From Thermococcus sp. (GTDB lineage Archaea; Methanobacteriota_B; Thermococci; Thermococcales; Thermococcaceae): 8,873 nucleotides of DNA. The stretch covers positions 1 through 8,873 of the forward strand of contig JALVUT010000242.1 in the NCBI GenBank assembly GCA_027035445.1, read 5' to 3'. The position numbers and the translations under genes are program-made. Under the pieces are notes generated by a model. The model saw only the letters and a program-made list of their open reading frames with translations, was not told the origin of the DNA and did not search any database. This document shows positions 1-7,275 of the stretch, piece by piece. Position 1 is the first letter of the stretch. Each line of letters starts with the position of its first letter.

Positions 1-2694
1 AATATCGAGTTCGGTATCCTCTCGCCGCAGGAGATCCGGAAGATGAGCGCGGCCGAGATAACTGTTCCTGACACCTACGACGATGACGGTTACCCGATTG
101 AGGGCGGTCTCATGGACAAGCGCCTTGGCGTTATAGATCCGGGACTAAGGTGCGAGACCTGTGGTGCACGGGCAGGGGAATGCCCCGGGCACTTCGGTCA
201 TGTCGAGCTAGCGAGACCTGTGATACATATAGGCTTCGCCAAAACCATCCACAGAGTCCTCGAAAGCACCTGCCATGAATGTGGGAGAGTTAAACTCACC
301 GATGAAGAGATCGCGGAGTACATGAGGAAATTCGAGGTTATAGGGGACAGAAAGAAAGCGAAAGATGCCATGATCAAGGAGATCCATAAGAAAGCTAAGG
401 AGAGAATGGTCTGTCCTCACTGCGGGGCGCCTCAGTTCCCGATAAAACTTGAGCGACCGTTCACGTATTGGGAGCTCAGAAAGGATGAGGAAGGAAACGA
501 GTACAAGCACAGGATGATGCCAAGCGAGGTAAGGGACAGGCTTGAGAGGATACCTGACAAGGACCTCCCGGTTCTCGGCCTTCATCCCGAGAATGCCCGG
601 CCTGAGTGGATGATCCTCACGGTTCTCCCAGTCCCGCCGGTAACGATGAGGCCGTCCATTACCCTTGAGAGCGGCATTAGGGCAGAGGATGATCTCACCC
701 ACAAGCTCGTTGATATAATCCGCATCAACAACCGTCTCAAGAGCAACATCGAGGCGGGTGCACCGCAGCTCATCATAGAGGATCTCTGGGATCTCCTCCA
801 GTACCATGTGACAACTTATGTCAACAATGAGACCTCTGGAATCCCCCCGGCCAAGCATAAGAGCGGAAGGCCTCTCAAGACCCTCTCACAGAGGCTCAAG
901 GGTAAGGAAGGCCGTTTCCGTGGTAACCTTAGTGGTAAGCGTGTCAATTTCTCAGCAAGAACGGTCATCAGTCCAGATCCGATGATAAGCATCAACGAGG
1001 TCGGCGTTCCACTCGCCGTTGCCATGGAGCTAACAGTCCCGGAGAAAGTTACGGAGTTCAACATAGAAAAGCTCAGAAAGATGGTTCTCAATGGCCCTGA
1101 GAACTATCCCGGTGCAAACTACGTTATAGACCCTGAAGGTAGAAGGATAAGACTTATGGAGAACAACCGTGAGAGTGTTGCTGAGATGCTCGAGGCCGGG
1201 TGGACCGTCGAGAGGCACCTCATGGATGGTGACGTGGTCCTCTTTAACAGGCAACCTTCTCTCCACAGGATGTCCATCATGGCCCACCGTGTTCGTGTCA
1301 TGCCCTACAGAACCTTCAGGCTCAACCTCTCTGTCTGCCCGCCGTACAACGCCGATTTTGACGGTGACGAGATGAATCTTCATGTCCCCCAGACGGAGGA
1401 GGCAAGGGCAGAGGCCAAGATACTAATGGAAGTCCAGAATCACATAATCTCGCCGAGGTACGGTGGTCCCCTCATAGCCGGAATCCAGGATCACATATCC
1501 GGCGGCTACCTGCTCACCCATGAGGGGGCATACTTCACCCGGTCAGAGGTTGAGCAGATGTTGATGTTCGCCGGGATAGGCCTAGACAGACTCCCAAAAC
1601 CCGACAGGGTGGAAAACGGTGTAGAGCTGTGGAGTGGCAAGACCATCTTCTCCCTTGCCCTCCCCGAGGGACTAACCATATGGTACCGGAACAAGCTCTG
1701 TGATGAGCCCGAGCGCTGTGAGGCACTTGAAAAGCTCATAGAGGAAAAACTCGTCCCCGATCCGGAGGAAGTCAGAAAACTGGCCTACGATGGTTTTGTG
1801 TACATCCAAAACGGAAGGCTGCTGAGCGGTGCGATAGATAAAAAGGCCCATGGAAGGGAGGACGGCAGGATACTGGACATCATCGTGAGGGAGTACGGGC
1901 CCGACAGGGGTAGGATATTCCTTGATCAGGTCACAAAGCTGGCGATCTGGACTATAACGCATAAAGGGTTCACAACCGCCATAGATGATGAAGATCTCCC
2001 AGTTGAAGCACTGGATAGAATCAAGGAGATAATCCGCGAGGCCGATGAGAAGGTGAACCGGCTCATAACCGCCTACAATAACGGTGAACTTGAACCGCTA
2101 CCTGGTAAGACATTGGAGGAAACCCTTGAGAGCAAGATCATGGCGGTTCTGGCGGAGGCCCGTGACAATGCGGGTAAGGTGGCCGAGAGGTACCTGGGTA
2201 TGGGCAACCATGCGGTTATCATGGCCAAGACCGGGGCAAGGGGTAAGATACTCAACATCACCCAGATGGCGGCCATGCTCGGCCAGCAGTCCATCCGTGG
2301 AAAACGCCTTTACCGGGGCTACCGTGGAAGGGTTCTCACTCACTTTAAGCCCGGGGATCTCGGGGCAAGGGCAAGGGGGTTCATAACCAACTCGTACAAG
2401 AGCGGTCTCACCCCGCAGGAGTACTTCTTCCATGCCATGGGTGGGAGGGAAGGCCTCGTTGATACCGCCGTTAGGACCGCCCAGAGTGGTTACATGCAAC
2501 GCAGACTGATAAATGCCCTTCAGGATCTCAAGGTAGACTACGACGGAACGGTTAGGGATCCAACGGGAATCATAGTCCAGTTTAAGTATGGGGAAGATGG
2601 AGTGGATCCAATGAAGAGCTGGGGGGGCAAAACCGTGGACGTGGACAGGGTGATCCTAAGAACCCTTGCAAAGGTCAGGGGGGGAGGTGAGTGA
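1..2694 (+). CDS. rpoA1: DNA-directed RNA polymerase subunit A' (5'-partial)
   Basis: This is the N-terminal two-thirds of the largest, catalytic RNA polymerase subunit (RPB1/beta' homologue). The reading frame is open from base 1 and upstream codons read as conserved family sequence ([13 protein letters not shown]), so the ATG at 43 is internal; the true start lies just outside the window, with probably about 10 residues missing. There are 897 codons here. Visible landmarks, in window codons: a clamp zinc site beginning C51-x2-C54 and followed by CPGHFGH; a second pair of CxxC motifs (CHECG, CPHCG); the conserved [20 protein letters not shown] segment; the Mg-binding NADFDGD loop at codons 450-456; and the bridge helix at about 803-838 ([16 protein letters not shown]). 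No intein interrupts it. The trigger loop is in the separate A'' subunit, as usual in archaea. Its stop TGA directly follows the rpoA2 ribosome-binding site. An upstream rpoB is expected from family context but is not visible. Confidence 0.98.
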   Translation, partial: NIEFGILSPQEIRKMSAAEITVPDTYDDDGYPIEGGLMDKRLGVIDPGLRCETCGARAGECPGHFGHVELARPVIHIGFAKTIHRVLESTCHECGRVKLTDEEIAEYMRKFEVIGDRKKAKDAMIKEIHKKAKERMVCPHCGAPQFPIKLERPFTYWELRKDEEGNEYKHRMMPSEVRDRLERIPDKDLPVLGLHPENARPEWMILTVLPVPPVTMRPSITLESGIRAEDDLTHKLVDIIRINNRLKSNIEAGAPQLIIEDLWDLLQYHVTTYVNNETSGIPPAKHKSGRPLKTLSQRLKGKEGRFRGNLSGKRVNFSARTVISPDPMISINEVGVPLAVAMELTVPEKVTEFNIEKLRKMVLNGPENYPGANYVIDPEGRRIRLMENNRESVAEMLEAGWTVERHLMDGDVVLFNRQPSLHRMSIMAHRVRVMPYRTFRLNLSVCPPYNADFDGDEMNLHVPQTEEARAEAKILMEVQNHIISPRYGGPLIAGIQDHISGGYLLTHEGAYFTRSEVEQMLMFAGIGLDRLPKPDRVENGVELWSGKTIFSLALPEGLTIWYRNKLCDEPERCEALEKLIEEKLVPDPEEVRKLAYDGFVYIQNGRLLSGAIDKKAHGREDGRILDIIVREYGPDRGRIFLDQVTKLAIWTITHKGFTTAIDDEDLPVEALDRIKEIIREADEKVNRLITAYNNGELEPLPGKTLEETLESKIMAVLAEARDNAGKVAERYLGMGNHAVIMAKTGARGKILNITQMAAMLGQQSIRGKRLYRGYRGRVLTHFKPGDLGARARGFITNSYKSGLTPQEYFFHAMGGREGLVDTAVRTAQSGYMQRRLINALQDLKVDYDGTVRDPTGIIVQFKYGEDGVDPMKSWGGKTVDVDRVILRTLAKVRGGGE
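2683..2689 (+). promoter_or_regulatory. Ribosome-binding site of rpoA2
   Basis: GGAGGTG ends exactly 6 nt before the ATG at 2696. It decides the start over the in-frame TTG at 2666, which would add ten residues ([10 protein letters not shown]) that do not look like the family N-terminus and would overlap rpoA1. Confidence 0.85.
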
Positions 2695-2695
2695 G

Positions 2696-3871
2696 ATGGT
2701 TGCGGCAAAGACCATCAAGAGCATTATAGACAGGTCGGGACTTCCAGAGAACATCAGGGCTGAACTGTACGGTAAGTTACTCAACTACAACAAGAGGTAC
2801 AAGCTCAAGAAGGCGGAAGTACAGGCGGTAGTGGATGAAGCAGTTAGGGAGTACGAAAAGGCCCTTATTGAGCCAGGAGAGGCAATAGGCACCGTTGCAG
2901 CTCAGTCAATGGGTGAACCCTCAACTCAGATGACCCTCAACACGTTCCACTACGCCGGAGTCGCCGAGATAAACGTTACCCTTGGTCTACCCAGGATCAT
3001 CGAGATAGTTGATGCGAGGAAAAACCCGTCCACCCCGATAATGACCGTTTACCTTGACGAGAAACATCGTCATGATAGGGAAAAGGCAATGGAGGTCGCC
3101 AAGCGTATTGAGGGTACCACCATAGAGAACCTGGCCAGGGAGATGAGCATTGATATCCTCAACTTTGAGTTTATTGTGGAGGTTGACCCGGAGAGAATTG
3201 AGAAAAGTGGTCTTAATATGGAAAGGATACAGAAAAAACTAGAAGGGTCTTTTAAAAGTGCCGAGTTTGAAGTCGAGGGCTACACCCTTGTGATGCGGCC
3301 CAAGAAGGTCACCAAACTTTCCGACCTCAGAAAGCTTGCCGAAAAGGTTAAAAAGCATCGCTTGAAGGGTCTCTCGGGCGTCGGGAAGACAGTTATCAGG
3401 AAGGAGGGCGACGAGTATATAATATACACCGAGGGCTCGAACTTCAAGCAGGTGCTGAGGGTTCCGGGTGTTGATCCAACAAGGACGAGAACAAACAATA
3501 TCCATGAGATAGCAGAGGTTCTTGGAATCGAGGCGGCAAGAAACGCCATTATCGAGGAGATAGTCAACACGATGCGCGAGCAGGGTCTTGAGGTCGACGT
3601 CAGGCATATCATGTTGGTCGCCGATATGATGACGCTCGACGGTGTCATACTGCCCATAGGCAGGCATGGTATAGTTGGGGAGAAGGCCAGCGTGCTTGCC
3701 AGGGCCGCTTTCGAGATCACAACCCAGCACCTCTTCCAGGCTGCCGAGAGGGGTGAGAGTGATCCCCTCAACGGTGTCGTTGAGAACGTGCTGATAGGAC
3801 AACCCGTACCGGTGGGTACGGGAATCGTTAGACTGGCAATGAATCTCCCCCTGAGACCGAAAAGGGAGTAG
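2696..3871 (+). CDS. rpoA2: DNA-directed RNA polymerase subunit A''
   Basis: This is the C-terminal third of the split largest RNA polymerase subunit, 391 aa, about the family's normal length. It supplies the trigger loop, jaw and C-terminal clamp parts that complete the active centre formed by A' and B. The segment at residues 60-90 ([30 protein letters not shown]) matches the universally conserved trigger-loop region; H85 corresponds to the histidine that contacts the incoming nucleotide. Residues 92-110 ([18 protein letters not shown]) continue this conserved block, and the C-terminal part (about 330-375, with [27 protein letters not shown]) is also typical. The ATG at 2696 is chosen by the GGAGGTG site 6 nt upstream. 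It starts 1 nt after the rpoA1 stop, so the two halves are almost certainly translated from one mRNA. No intein is present. Confidence 0.98.
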   Translation: MVAAKTIKSIIDRSGLPENIRAELYGKLLNYNKRYKLKKAEVQAVVDEAVREYEKALIEPGEAIGTVAAQSMGEPSTQMTLNTFHYAGVAEINVTLGLPRIIEIVDARKNPSTPIMTVYLDEKHRHDREKAMEVAKRIEGTTIENLAREMSIDILNFEFIVEVDPERIEKSGLNMERIQKKLEGSFKSAEFEVEGYTLVMRPKKVTKLSDLRKLAEKVKKHRLKGLSGVGKTVIRKEGDEYIIYTEGSNFKQVLRVPGVDPTRTRTNNIHEIAEVLGIEAARNAIIEEIVNTMREQGLEVDVRHIMLVADMMTLDGVILPIGRHGIVGEKASVLARAAFEITTQHLFQAAERGESDPLNGVVENVLIGQPVPVGTGIVRLAMNLPLRPKRE

Positions 3872-3878
3872 GGAGGTG
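3872..3878 (+). promoter_or_regulatory. Ribosome-binding site of rpl30e
   Basis: GGAGGTG lies 6 nt before ATG 3885 but only 3 nt before the alternative GTG at 3882. The 6-nt spacing equals that of rpoA2, rps12 and rps7, so ATG 3885 is preferred. The site begins 1 nt after the rpoA2 stop. Confidence 0.8.
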
Positions 3879-3884
3879 TAAGTG

Positions 3885-4190
3885 ATGGTTGATTTCGCCT
3901 TTGAGCTTAGGAAGGCTGAGGAAACAGGAAAGATTGTCATGGGGGCCAAGAAGGCAGTACATTACGCCAAGATGGGTGGGGCAAAGCTGATTATTGTTGC
4001 AAAGAATACAAAACCTGACCTTAAGGAGGATATAATCTACTACGCCAGACTCAGTAGAGTACCGGTCTACGAGTTCGATGGAACCAGTGTCGAGCTCGGA
4101 ACGCTCCTTGGGAGGCCGCATACCGTCTCAGCCATTGCTGTCGTTGATCCCGGTGAAAGCAGAATACTCGCCCTTGGGGGTAAGGAATAA
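3885..4190 (+). CDS. rpl30e: 50S ribosomal protein L30e
   Basis: This is a 101-aa large-subunit ribosomal protein of the L7Ae/L30e/S12e superfamily, single alpha/beta/alpha domain, found in archaea and eukaryotes but not bacteria. The sequence shows the family pattern: [41 protein letters not shown] in the N-terminal half, then a VPVYEF strand and the loop-helix [25 protein letters not shown] that helps form the RNA-binding face in this superfamily. Its position between rpoA2 and nusA is the normal arrangement in Thermococcales and several other euryarchaea, where it is also called the RNAP-linked L30. Its stop overlaps the nusA start by 1 nt (TAATG), which suggests translational coupling. 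Confidence 0.96.
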   Translation: MVDFAFELRKAEETGKIVMGAKKAVHYAKMGGAKLIIVAKNTKPDLKEDIIYYARLSRVPVYEFDGTSVELGTLLGRPHTVSAIAVVDPGESRILALGGKE

Positions 4191-4627
4191 TGCCTCTAAA
4201 ACTCAACACCGACCAGATCAAGTTCATCGCACTCTTCGAGAGCATGACTGGGGCGACGGTTATGGACTGCCTCATCGAAAGGACCAAAAACAGGCTCATC
4301 TTTGTCGTTAAGAAGGGTGAGATGGGGCTGGCCCTGGGTAAGAAGGGCGCCAACGTCAAACGCGTTCAGGACATGCTAGGAAAGGAAATAGAGCTTATAG
4401 AACACTCAGAGAACCCCGAGGAGTTCCTGAGGAATATTTATAAAAGTCTGGGAGTAAAGGTTAAAAAAGTCCACATCACTGAAAAGAGGGACGGTAAGAA
4501 GGTTGCCCTCCTAGACATTGGGTCGCGGGACAAGCCCCGTGCCATCGGCAAGGGCGGCCAGAACATTAACCTCGTGAAGGAGTTGATGGAGAGACATCAT
4601 GGGCTTAGTGATGTGGTGATAATCTGA
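4190..4627 (+). CDS. nusA: NusA-like transcription factor (two KH domains)
   Basis: This is the archaeal NusA homologue, 145 aa. Bacterial NusA has an RNAP-binding N-terminal domain plus S1, KH1 and KH2; the archaeal protein is essentially the two KH domains and is thought to bind RNA during transcription termination or antitermination. Two KH signatures are visible: GKKG at residues 50-53 (in [16 protein letters not shown]) and GKGG at 120-123 (in [18 protein letters not shown]), each followed by a helix that would carry the RNA-contacting GxxG loop. There is no S1 domain. The ATG overlaps the rpl30e stop as TAATG, preceded by a GGGGGT site at 4176-4181 that is weaker than its neighbours' sites, so coupling to rpl30e translation is likely. 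A TATA-like sequence lies inside the gene at 4437-4445. The stop TGA is part of the rps12 ribosome-binding site. Confidence 0.95.
   Translation: MPLKLNTDQIKFIALFESMTGATVMDCLIERTKNRLIFVVKKGEMGLALGKKGANVKRVQDMLGKEIELIEHSENPEEFLRNIYKSLGVKVKKVHITEKRDGKKVALLDIGSRDKPRAIGKGGQNINLVKELMERHHGLSDVVII
4437..4445 (+). promoter_or_regulatory. Candidate internal TATA box (weak claim)
   Basis: TTTATAAAA inside nusA matches the archaeal TATA consensus closely and stands in otherwise GC-rich coding DNA. The flanking upstream bases (GAGGAATA) are only a moderate BRE. If used, transcription would begin near 4468, about 170 nt before rps12. It also encodes an ordinary Ile-Tyr-Lys-Ser stretch, so it may be chance. 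Confidence 0.3.
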
Positions 4628-4631
4628 GGTG
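4626..4631 (+). promoter_or_regulatory. Ribosome-binding site of rps12
   Basis: GAGGTG ends 6 nt before ATG 4638 and overlaps the nusA stop codon. In-frame GTG 4629 and ATG 4632 lie within or directly against this site and so cannot be the start. Confidence 0.8.
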
Positions 4632-4637
4632 ATGATC

Positions 4638-5081
4638 ATGACTGGGAAGAAGGCTCCGTATGGAGAGTTTGCCGGAAGAAAGCTCAAACTCAAGAGGAAG
4701 AAGTTTCGCTGGAGTGACATCAGGTACAAGAGAAGGGTTCTCCGCCTCAAGGAGAAGAGTGACCCCCTTGGAGGGGCCCCGCAGGCCAAAGGAATAGTTC
4801 TTGAAAAGATAGCCGTTGAGGCAAAGCAGCCGAACTCAGGAATGCGTAAGGCAATTCGTGTCCAGCTAATTAAGAATGGTAAGGTCGTGACGGCTTTCAC
4901 CCCCGGTGACGGTGCCATCAACCACATCGACGAGCACGATGAGGTCATCATAGAGGGAATAGGCGGTCCGAAGGGTGGCTCAGTCGGTGATATACCAGGG
5001 ATCAGGTACAAGGTCATCAAGGTCAACAGGGTATCCCTCAACGAACTCGTCAAGGGAAGAAAGGAGAAGCCGAGGAGGTGA
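4638..5081 (+). CDS. rps12: 30S ribosomal protein S12 (uS12)
   Basis: Decoding-centre protein of the small subunit, 147 aa, the normal archaeal/eukaryotic-type length. It has the basic N-terminal extension ([21 protein letters not shown]), the loop EAKQPNS at residues 61-67 that corresponds to the streptomycin-site loop of bacterial S12, the second conserved loop [16 protein letters not shown], and the C-terminal [19 protein letters not shown] block shared with eukaryotic S23. Residue 68 is Gly (PNSGMRK), where bacterial and eukaryotic proteins, and archaeal ones as I remember them, read PNSA. The start at ATG 4638 is set by the GAGGTG site 6 nt upstream; it removes the MMI that precedes it in frame. 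Its stop TGA (5079-5081) overlaps the rps7 ribosome-binding site, so rps12 and rps7 are translated as a tight pair, as in str operons generally. Confidence 0.98.
   Translation: MTGKKAPYGEFAGRKLKLKRKKFRWSDIRYKRRVLRLKEKSDPLGGAPQAKGIVLEKIAVEAKQPNSGMRKAIRVQLIKNGKVVTAFTPGDGAINHIDEHDEVIIEGIGGPKGGSVGDIPGIRYKVIKVNRVSLNELVKGRKEKPRR
5074..5080 (+). promoter_or_regulatory. Ribosome-binding site of rps7
   Basis: GGAGGTG lies within the last codons of rps12 and ends 6 nt before ATG 5087. It rules out the in-frame GTG at 5078, which is part of the site itself. Confidence 0.8.
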
Positions 5082-5086
5082 AGGGA

Positions 5087-5734
5087 ATGGCCAAGGCACT
5101 TACCGAGAGGTTCTTCGTACCAAAGGAGCCAAAGGTTTTCGGCAGGTGGAGTGTTGAGGACGTCGTTGTCAACGACCCATCGCTTAGACCTTACATAAAC
5201 CTCGACGCTAAGATCCTCCCGCACAGCCATGGAAGGCATGCCAAGAAGTCCTTTGGGAAGACCAACGTTCACATCGTCGAGAGGCTCATCAACAAGGTCA
5301 TGAGAAGCGGTTCAAGCGGCCACAAGGTCGGTGGCCACTTCATGAGGCGTGAGCACCGCTCCCTCATGAGCAAGAAGATGAAGGCCTACGAGGTCGTCAA
5401 GGAGGCTTTCACGATCATCGAACGCAGAACCAAGCAGAACCCCATTCAGGTTCTCGTCAGGGCCCTTGAGAACTCCTCGCCCCGGGAGGATACTACAACG
5501 ATAGCGTTCGGTGGAATCCGCTACCACATGGCCGTTGATGTCGCCCCGCTCAGGAGGCTTGACATCGCTTTGAAGAACATCGCCCTCGGTGCCTCAGCCA
5601 AGTGCTACAGAAATAAGACAACCTACGCTCAGGCCCTTGCGGAGGAGATAATTGCAGCCGCCAACAGGGATCCGAAGAGCTTTGCCTATAGCAAGAAGGA
5701 AGAGATCGAGAGGGTTGCCCAGTCCTCACGCTGA
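5087..5734 (+). CDS. rps7: 30S ribosomal protein S7 (uS7)
   Basis: Primary 16S rRNA-binding protein that nucleates assembly of the small-subunit head and lines the E site; 215 aa, the usual archaeal length, longer than bacterial S7 because of the N-terminal extension seen here ([10 protein letters not shown] to about residue 45). Conserved family segments include [56 protein letters not shown] and the C-terminal [30 protein letters not shown]. The start is the ATG 6 nt after GGAGGTG. It is the last gene of the operon in this window: the next gene is convergent, so tuf and rps10, which follow rps7 in many bacterial str operons, are not adjacent here. From memory this separation is usual in Thermococcales. 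Confidence 0.98.
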   Translation: MAKALTERFFVPKEPKVFGRWSVEDVVVNDPSLRPYINLDAKILPHSHGRHAKKSFGKTNVHIVERLINKVMRSGSSGHKVGGHFMRREHRSLMSKKMKAYEVVKEAFTIIERRTKQNPIQVLVRALENSSPREDTTTIAFGGIRYHMAVDVAPLRRLDIALKNIALGASAKCYRNKTTYAQALAEEIIAAANRDPKSFAYSKKEEIERVAQSSR

Positions 5735-5856
5735 AGGCTGGGATTTCCTGCTCATCTCTCTGCTTTTCTCCTGTCTTCATCAAAGGTTAATTTCCCTTTA
5801 AGGCTGAGAGTTACCTCACGCTACAGCGAACTCAGGGGGTTTACACCATATAATCT
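5735..5856. other. Convergent intergenic gap, rps7 / phosphodiesterase
   Basis: These 122 nt separate the 3' ends of two converging genes. No ORF is supported. Beside the T/C-rich stretch there is an imperfect inverted repeat, CTGAG (5804-5808) against CTCAG (5831-5835), enclosing a small CGCT-AC-AGCG hairpin at 5819-5828. It could form a weak stem-loop at the end of either transcript. On the - strand there is no long T run, so the phosphodiesterase terminator is not clear. Confidence 0.4.
5755..5778 (+). terminator. Pyrimidine-rich probable terminator after rps7
   Basis: A stretch of 24 bases made almost entirely of T and C, including a TTTT run at 5763-5766, begins 20 nt after the rps7 stop. 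Archaeal RNA polymerase terminates at T-rich sequences on the non-template strand without needing a hairpin. The T runs are short, so termination may be partial. Confidence 0.45.
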
Positions 5857-6981
5857 TTAAATTTGAATCAGGCTCCTTCCCACCATATTGGCCGGCTTTT
5901 CAACGCCGAAGAAGCCCAGAACAGTTGGAGCTATGTCCATCAAGCTTGCCCCTTCAAGGTCGGCGCTCTCAAAGCCCCACAGAATGAGAGGAACCTTCAC
6001 AACCGGTTTGTTCATCGAGCCGTGCATCCCCCTGAGCCAGTAGCTAGCCCCTCTTATCCCCCTGCACATCCCGTGGGAGCAGAACCAGTAGCCCGGCTTG
6101 GCCGAGACTATGAGCTCGCCGCTGTTGGGGGTGTCCAGGTGGGGAAGTTCATTGCGGAAAAAGACATCTTTAACTCCCGGTGCTCTCCTAAGAATCTCAA
6201 AGGCCTCCTCGCTCTCGTTCGGATCTTTAAGGTAGACGTGAACACCGCCACCAGATGAAACGCGGAGGGTTTCAACCCCGTGCTTCCTGAGGTAAACGCG
6301 CAGGTTCACCCAGGTGTGAACCCCTTCCTGCCCATGGTCGGCAAAGATTATGAAGGCGTACTCCTCCTTAAGCCGCTCCCAGAGGGTTCTAACCGCTGTA
6401 TCGACGGTCTCCACTGCTTTTAAAGCCTCCTCGCTCAGAGGCCCGTGGTCGTGGCTCATGCCGTCTATCGAGGCAAAGTGGACGAGGAGCAGATCGGGTC
6501 TGCATTCCTCGTAAAGGTAGAGGGCCGAGTTGAGGACCCACAGGTCCTTCCGCCAGTCTCTGCCGTGTCCCCGGTACATTCTATCGCTCGCAAAGAATGG
6601 CGGGAAAATCCTGACGTCGGTTCCGCTGAAGGGTGGCATGGTGTAGCCGCTTACCGCGGCGGTTCTAACGCCCCTCCCCCTAAGGATGTCCACGATGGTG
6701 AGGGCCTTTATGACCCTATGGGGATTGAATGCCACCTCGTACTCGTAGAAGTTCACCTTTCTATCGCTTAAGCGGTCGTAGTAGCCGTTCTCGACGACGC
6801 CGTGGTCCTTCGGCCATACGCCGGTCATTACGCTCGTGTGAACCAGATCGGTAAGCGTTGGGAAGATTGAGTCAACGACCTCAAAGTCGCCGCTTTCAGC
6901 CAGCTCGCTCAGGAAGGGCATGTGCTCAAGGTTGTAGACCCCGTTGCCATCAAGGCTTATTAAAGCGAGCTTTTTTTTCAT
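5857..6981 (-). CDS. Type I phosphodiesterase / nucleotide pyrophosphatase family protein
   Basis: Alkaline-phosphatase-superfamily hydrolase, 374 aa, predicted to cleave phosphodiester or pyrophosphate bonds with two metal ions (usually zinc) and a threonine nucleophile; the substrate cannot be read from the sequence. The family's residues all appear: D11 in ALISLDG, nucleophile T44 in IFPTLTDLVHTSVMTG, D173 and H177 in SIDGMSHDHGP, D215-H216 in IFADHG, and H320 in RGMHGS. The C-terminus (MDIAPTVLGFFGVEKPANMVGRSL) is the usual superfamily ending. There is no signal peptide or membrane segment, so it should be cytoplasmic. The ATG at 6981 is preferred to the in-frame GTG at 6984; a GGGGT lies 7 nt before the ATG, a weak site. 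The ATG is followed by eight A residues (MKKK). A TATA-like element at 7044-7053 may give it its own promoter, though it could also be read through from nre. Confidence 0.88.
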   Translation of the reverse strand: MKKKLALISLDGNGVYNLEHMPFLSELAESGDFEVVDSIFPTLTDLVHTSVMTGVWPKDHGVVENGYYDRLSDRKVNFYEYEVAFNPHRVIKALTIVDILRGRGVRTAAVSGYTMPPFSGTDVRIFPPFFASDRMYRGHGRDWRKDLWVLNSALYLYEECRPDLLLVHFASIDGMSHDHGPLSEEALKAVETVDTAVRTLWERLKEEYAFIIFADHGQEGVHTWVNLRVYLRKHGVETLRVSSGGGVHVYLKDPNESEEAFEILRRAPGVKDVFFRNELPHLDTPNSGELIVSAKPGYWFCSHGMCRGIRGASYWLRGMHGSMNKPVVKVPLILWGFESADLEGASLMDIAPTVLGFFGVEKPANMVGRSLIQI

Positions 6982-7043
6982 CACTCAAACCCCAGTGGTG
7001 AGCACGCTTTCCGGGTGAAAGCCAGAATCGGCCATGACCTTGT

Positions 7044-7053
7044 CTTTTTAAGG
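7044..7053 (-). promoter_or_regulatory. Candidate promoter of the phosphodiesterase gene
   Basis: On the - strand CCTTAAAAAG resembles an archaeal TATA box. Its centre is about 67 nt before the ATG at 6981, which would give a 5' leader of roughly 40 nt. It lies after the stop of the small upstream ORF. Confidence 0.4.
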
Positions 7054-7078
7054 CTGGTGGATGAAAACGGTACGAGCA

Positions 7079-7246
7079 TTATCCCGCCCTCCATCTGTAT
7101 TTCACCCCGCAAATCTCCCCCGGTGTTAATTCATCAAGCTTCTTCTCGATCTCCCCGGGGTGCTTCTCAATTTTCATGAGTTCGGAAATCACCCCCACAT
7201 TCTCACTCACTACAATCCCCCCAAGCGGTGCCAGCCTGACGTGCAC
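7079..7246 (-). CDS. Small protein of unknown function (55 aa)
   Basis: I do not recognise this protein. The frame runs from a GTG at 7246 to TAA at 7079-7081 and encodes 55 residues: an apolar, glycine-containing start (HVRLAPLGGIVVSENVGVI), a charged probable helix (KIEKHPGEIEKKLDELTPGE) and a short end with one cysteine, GEICGVKYRWRAG. Reasons to think it real: a GGGGTGAT ribosome-binding sequence at 7256-7249 directly before the start; arginine codons all AGG/AGA like the neighbours; Glu/Lys-rich composition typical of hyperthermophile proteins; and it fills the otherwise empty gap between nre and the phosphodiesterase gene on the same strand. It begins 29 nt after the nre stop and is probably co-transcribed with nre. 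The ribosome-binding spacing (4 nt after GGTG) is shorter than the 6 nt of the upstream operon, so the exact start is uncertain. No transmembrane segment or zinc motif is evident. Confidence 0.55.
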   Translation of the reverse strand: MHVRLAPLGGIVVSENVGVISELMKIEKHPGEIEKKLDELTPGEICGVKYRWRAG

Positions 7247-7275
7247 CCATCACCCCCCAGTGAAATGAAACTTCA

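Noticed and set aside
208..858. 216-codon antisense frame within rpoA1, and other long antisense frames across the window
   Set aside because: They overlap highly conserved genes, show no recognisable domains and arise from the codon bias of the true genes.
3416..3426. TATATAATATA inside rpoA2 as a possible promoter
   Set aside because: It encodes Tyr-Ile-Ile-Tyr, has no A-rich BRE before it, and lies about 460 nt before the next start codon; chance is the simplest reading.
1..3871. Inteins in the RNA polymerase subunits
   Set aside because: Known archaeal insertion points such as the NADFDGD region are uninterrupted, and both subunits have normal lengths.
4629..4700. C/D-box guide RNA starting at the TGATGA near the rps12 start, and similar TGATGA sites at about 1984 and 3625
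   Set aside because: No matching CTGA D box with suitable spacing and internal C'/D' motifs was found by eye.
5848..5866. AT-rich patch (TATAATCTTTAAATTT) as a + strand promoter into a 131-codon frame at 5863-6258
   Set aside because: That frame is the shadow of the well-supported phosphodiesterase gene on the other strand, with no family resemblance or ribosome-binding site of its own.
7250..7252. In-frame TGA as a selenocysteine codon
   Set aside because: Thermococcales are not known to encode the selenocysteine machinery, the next codon context is unremarkable, and the TGA lies inside a ribosome-binding sequence that explains it.
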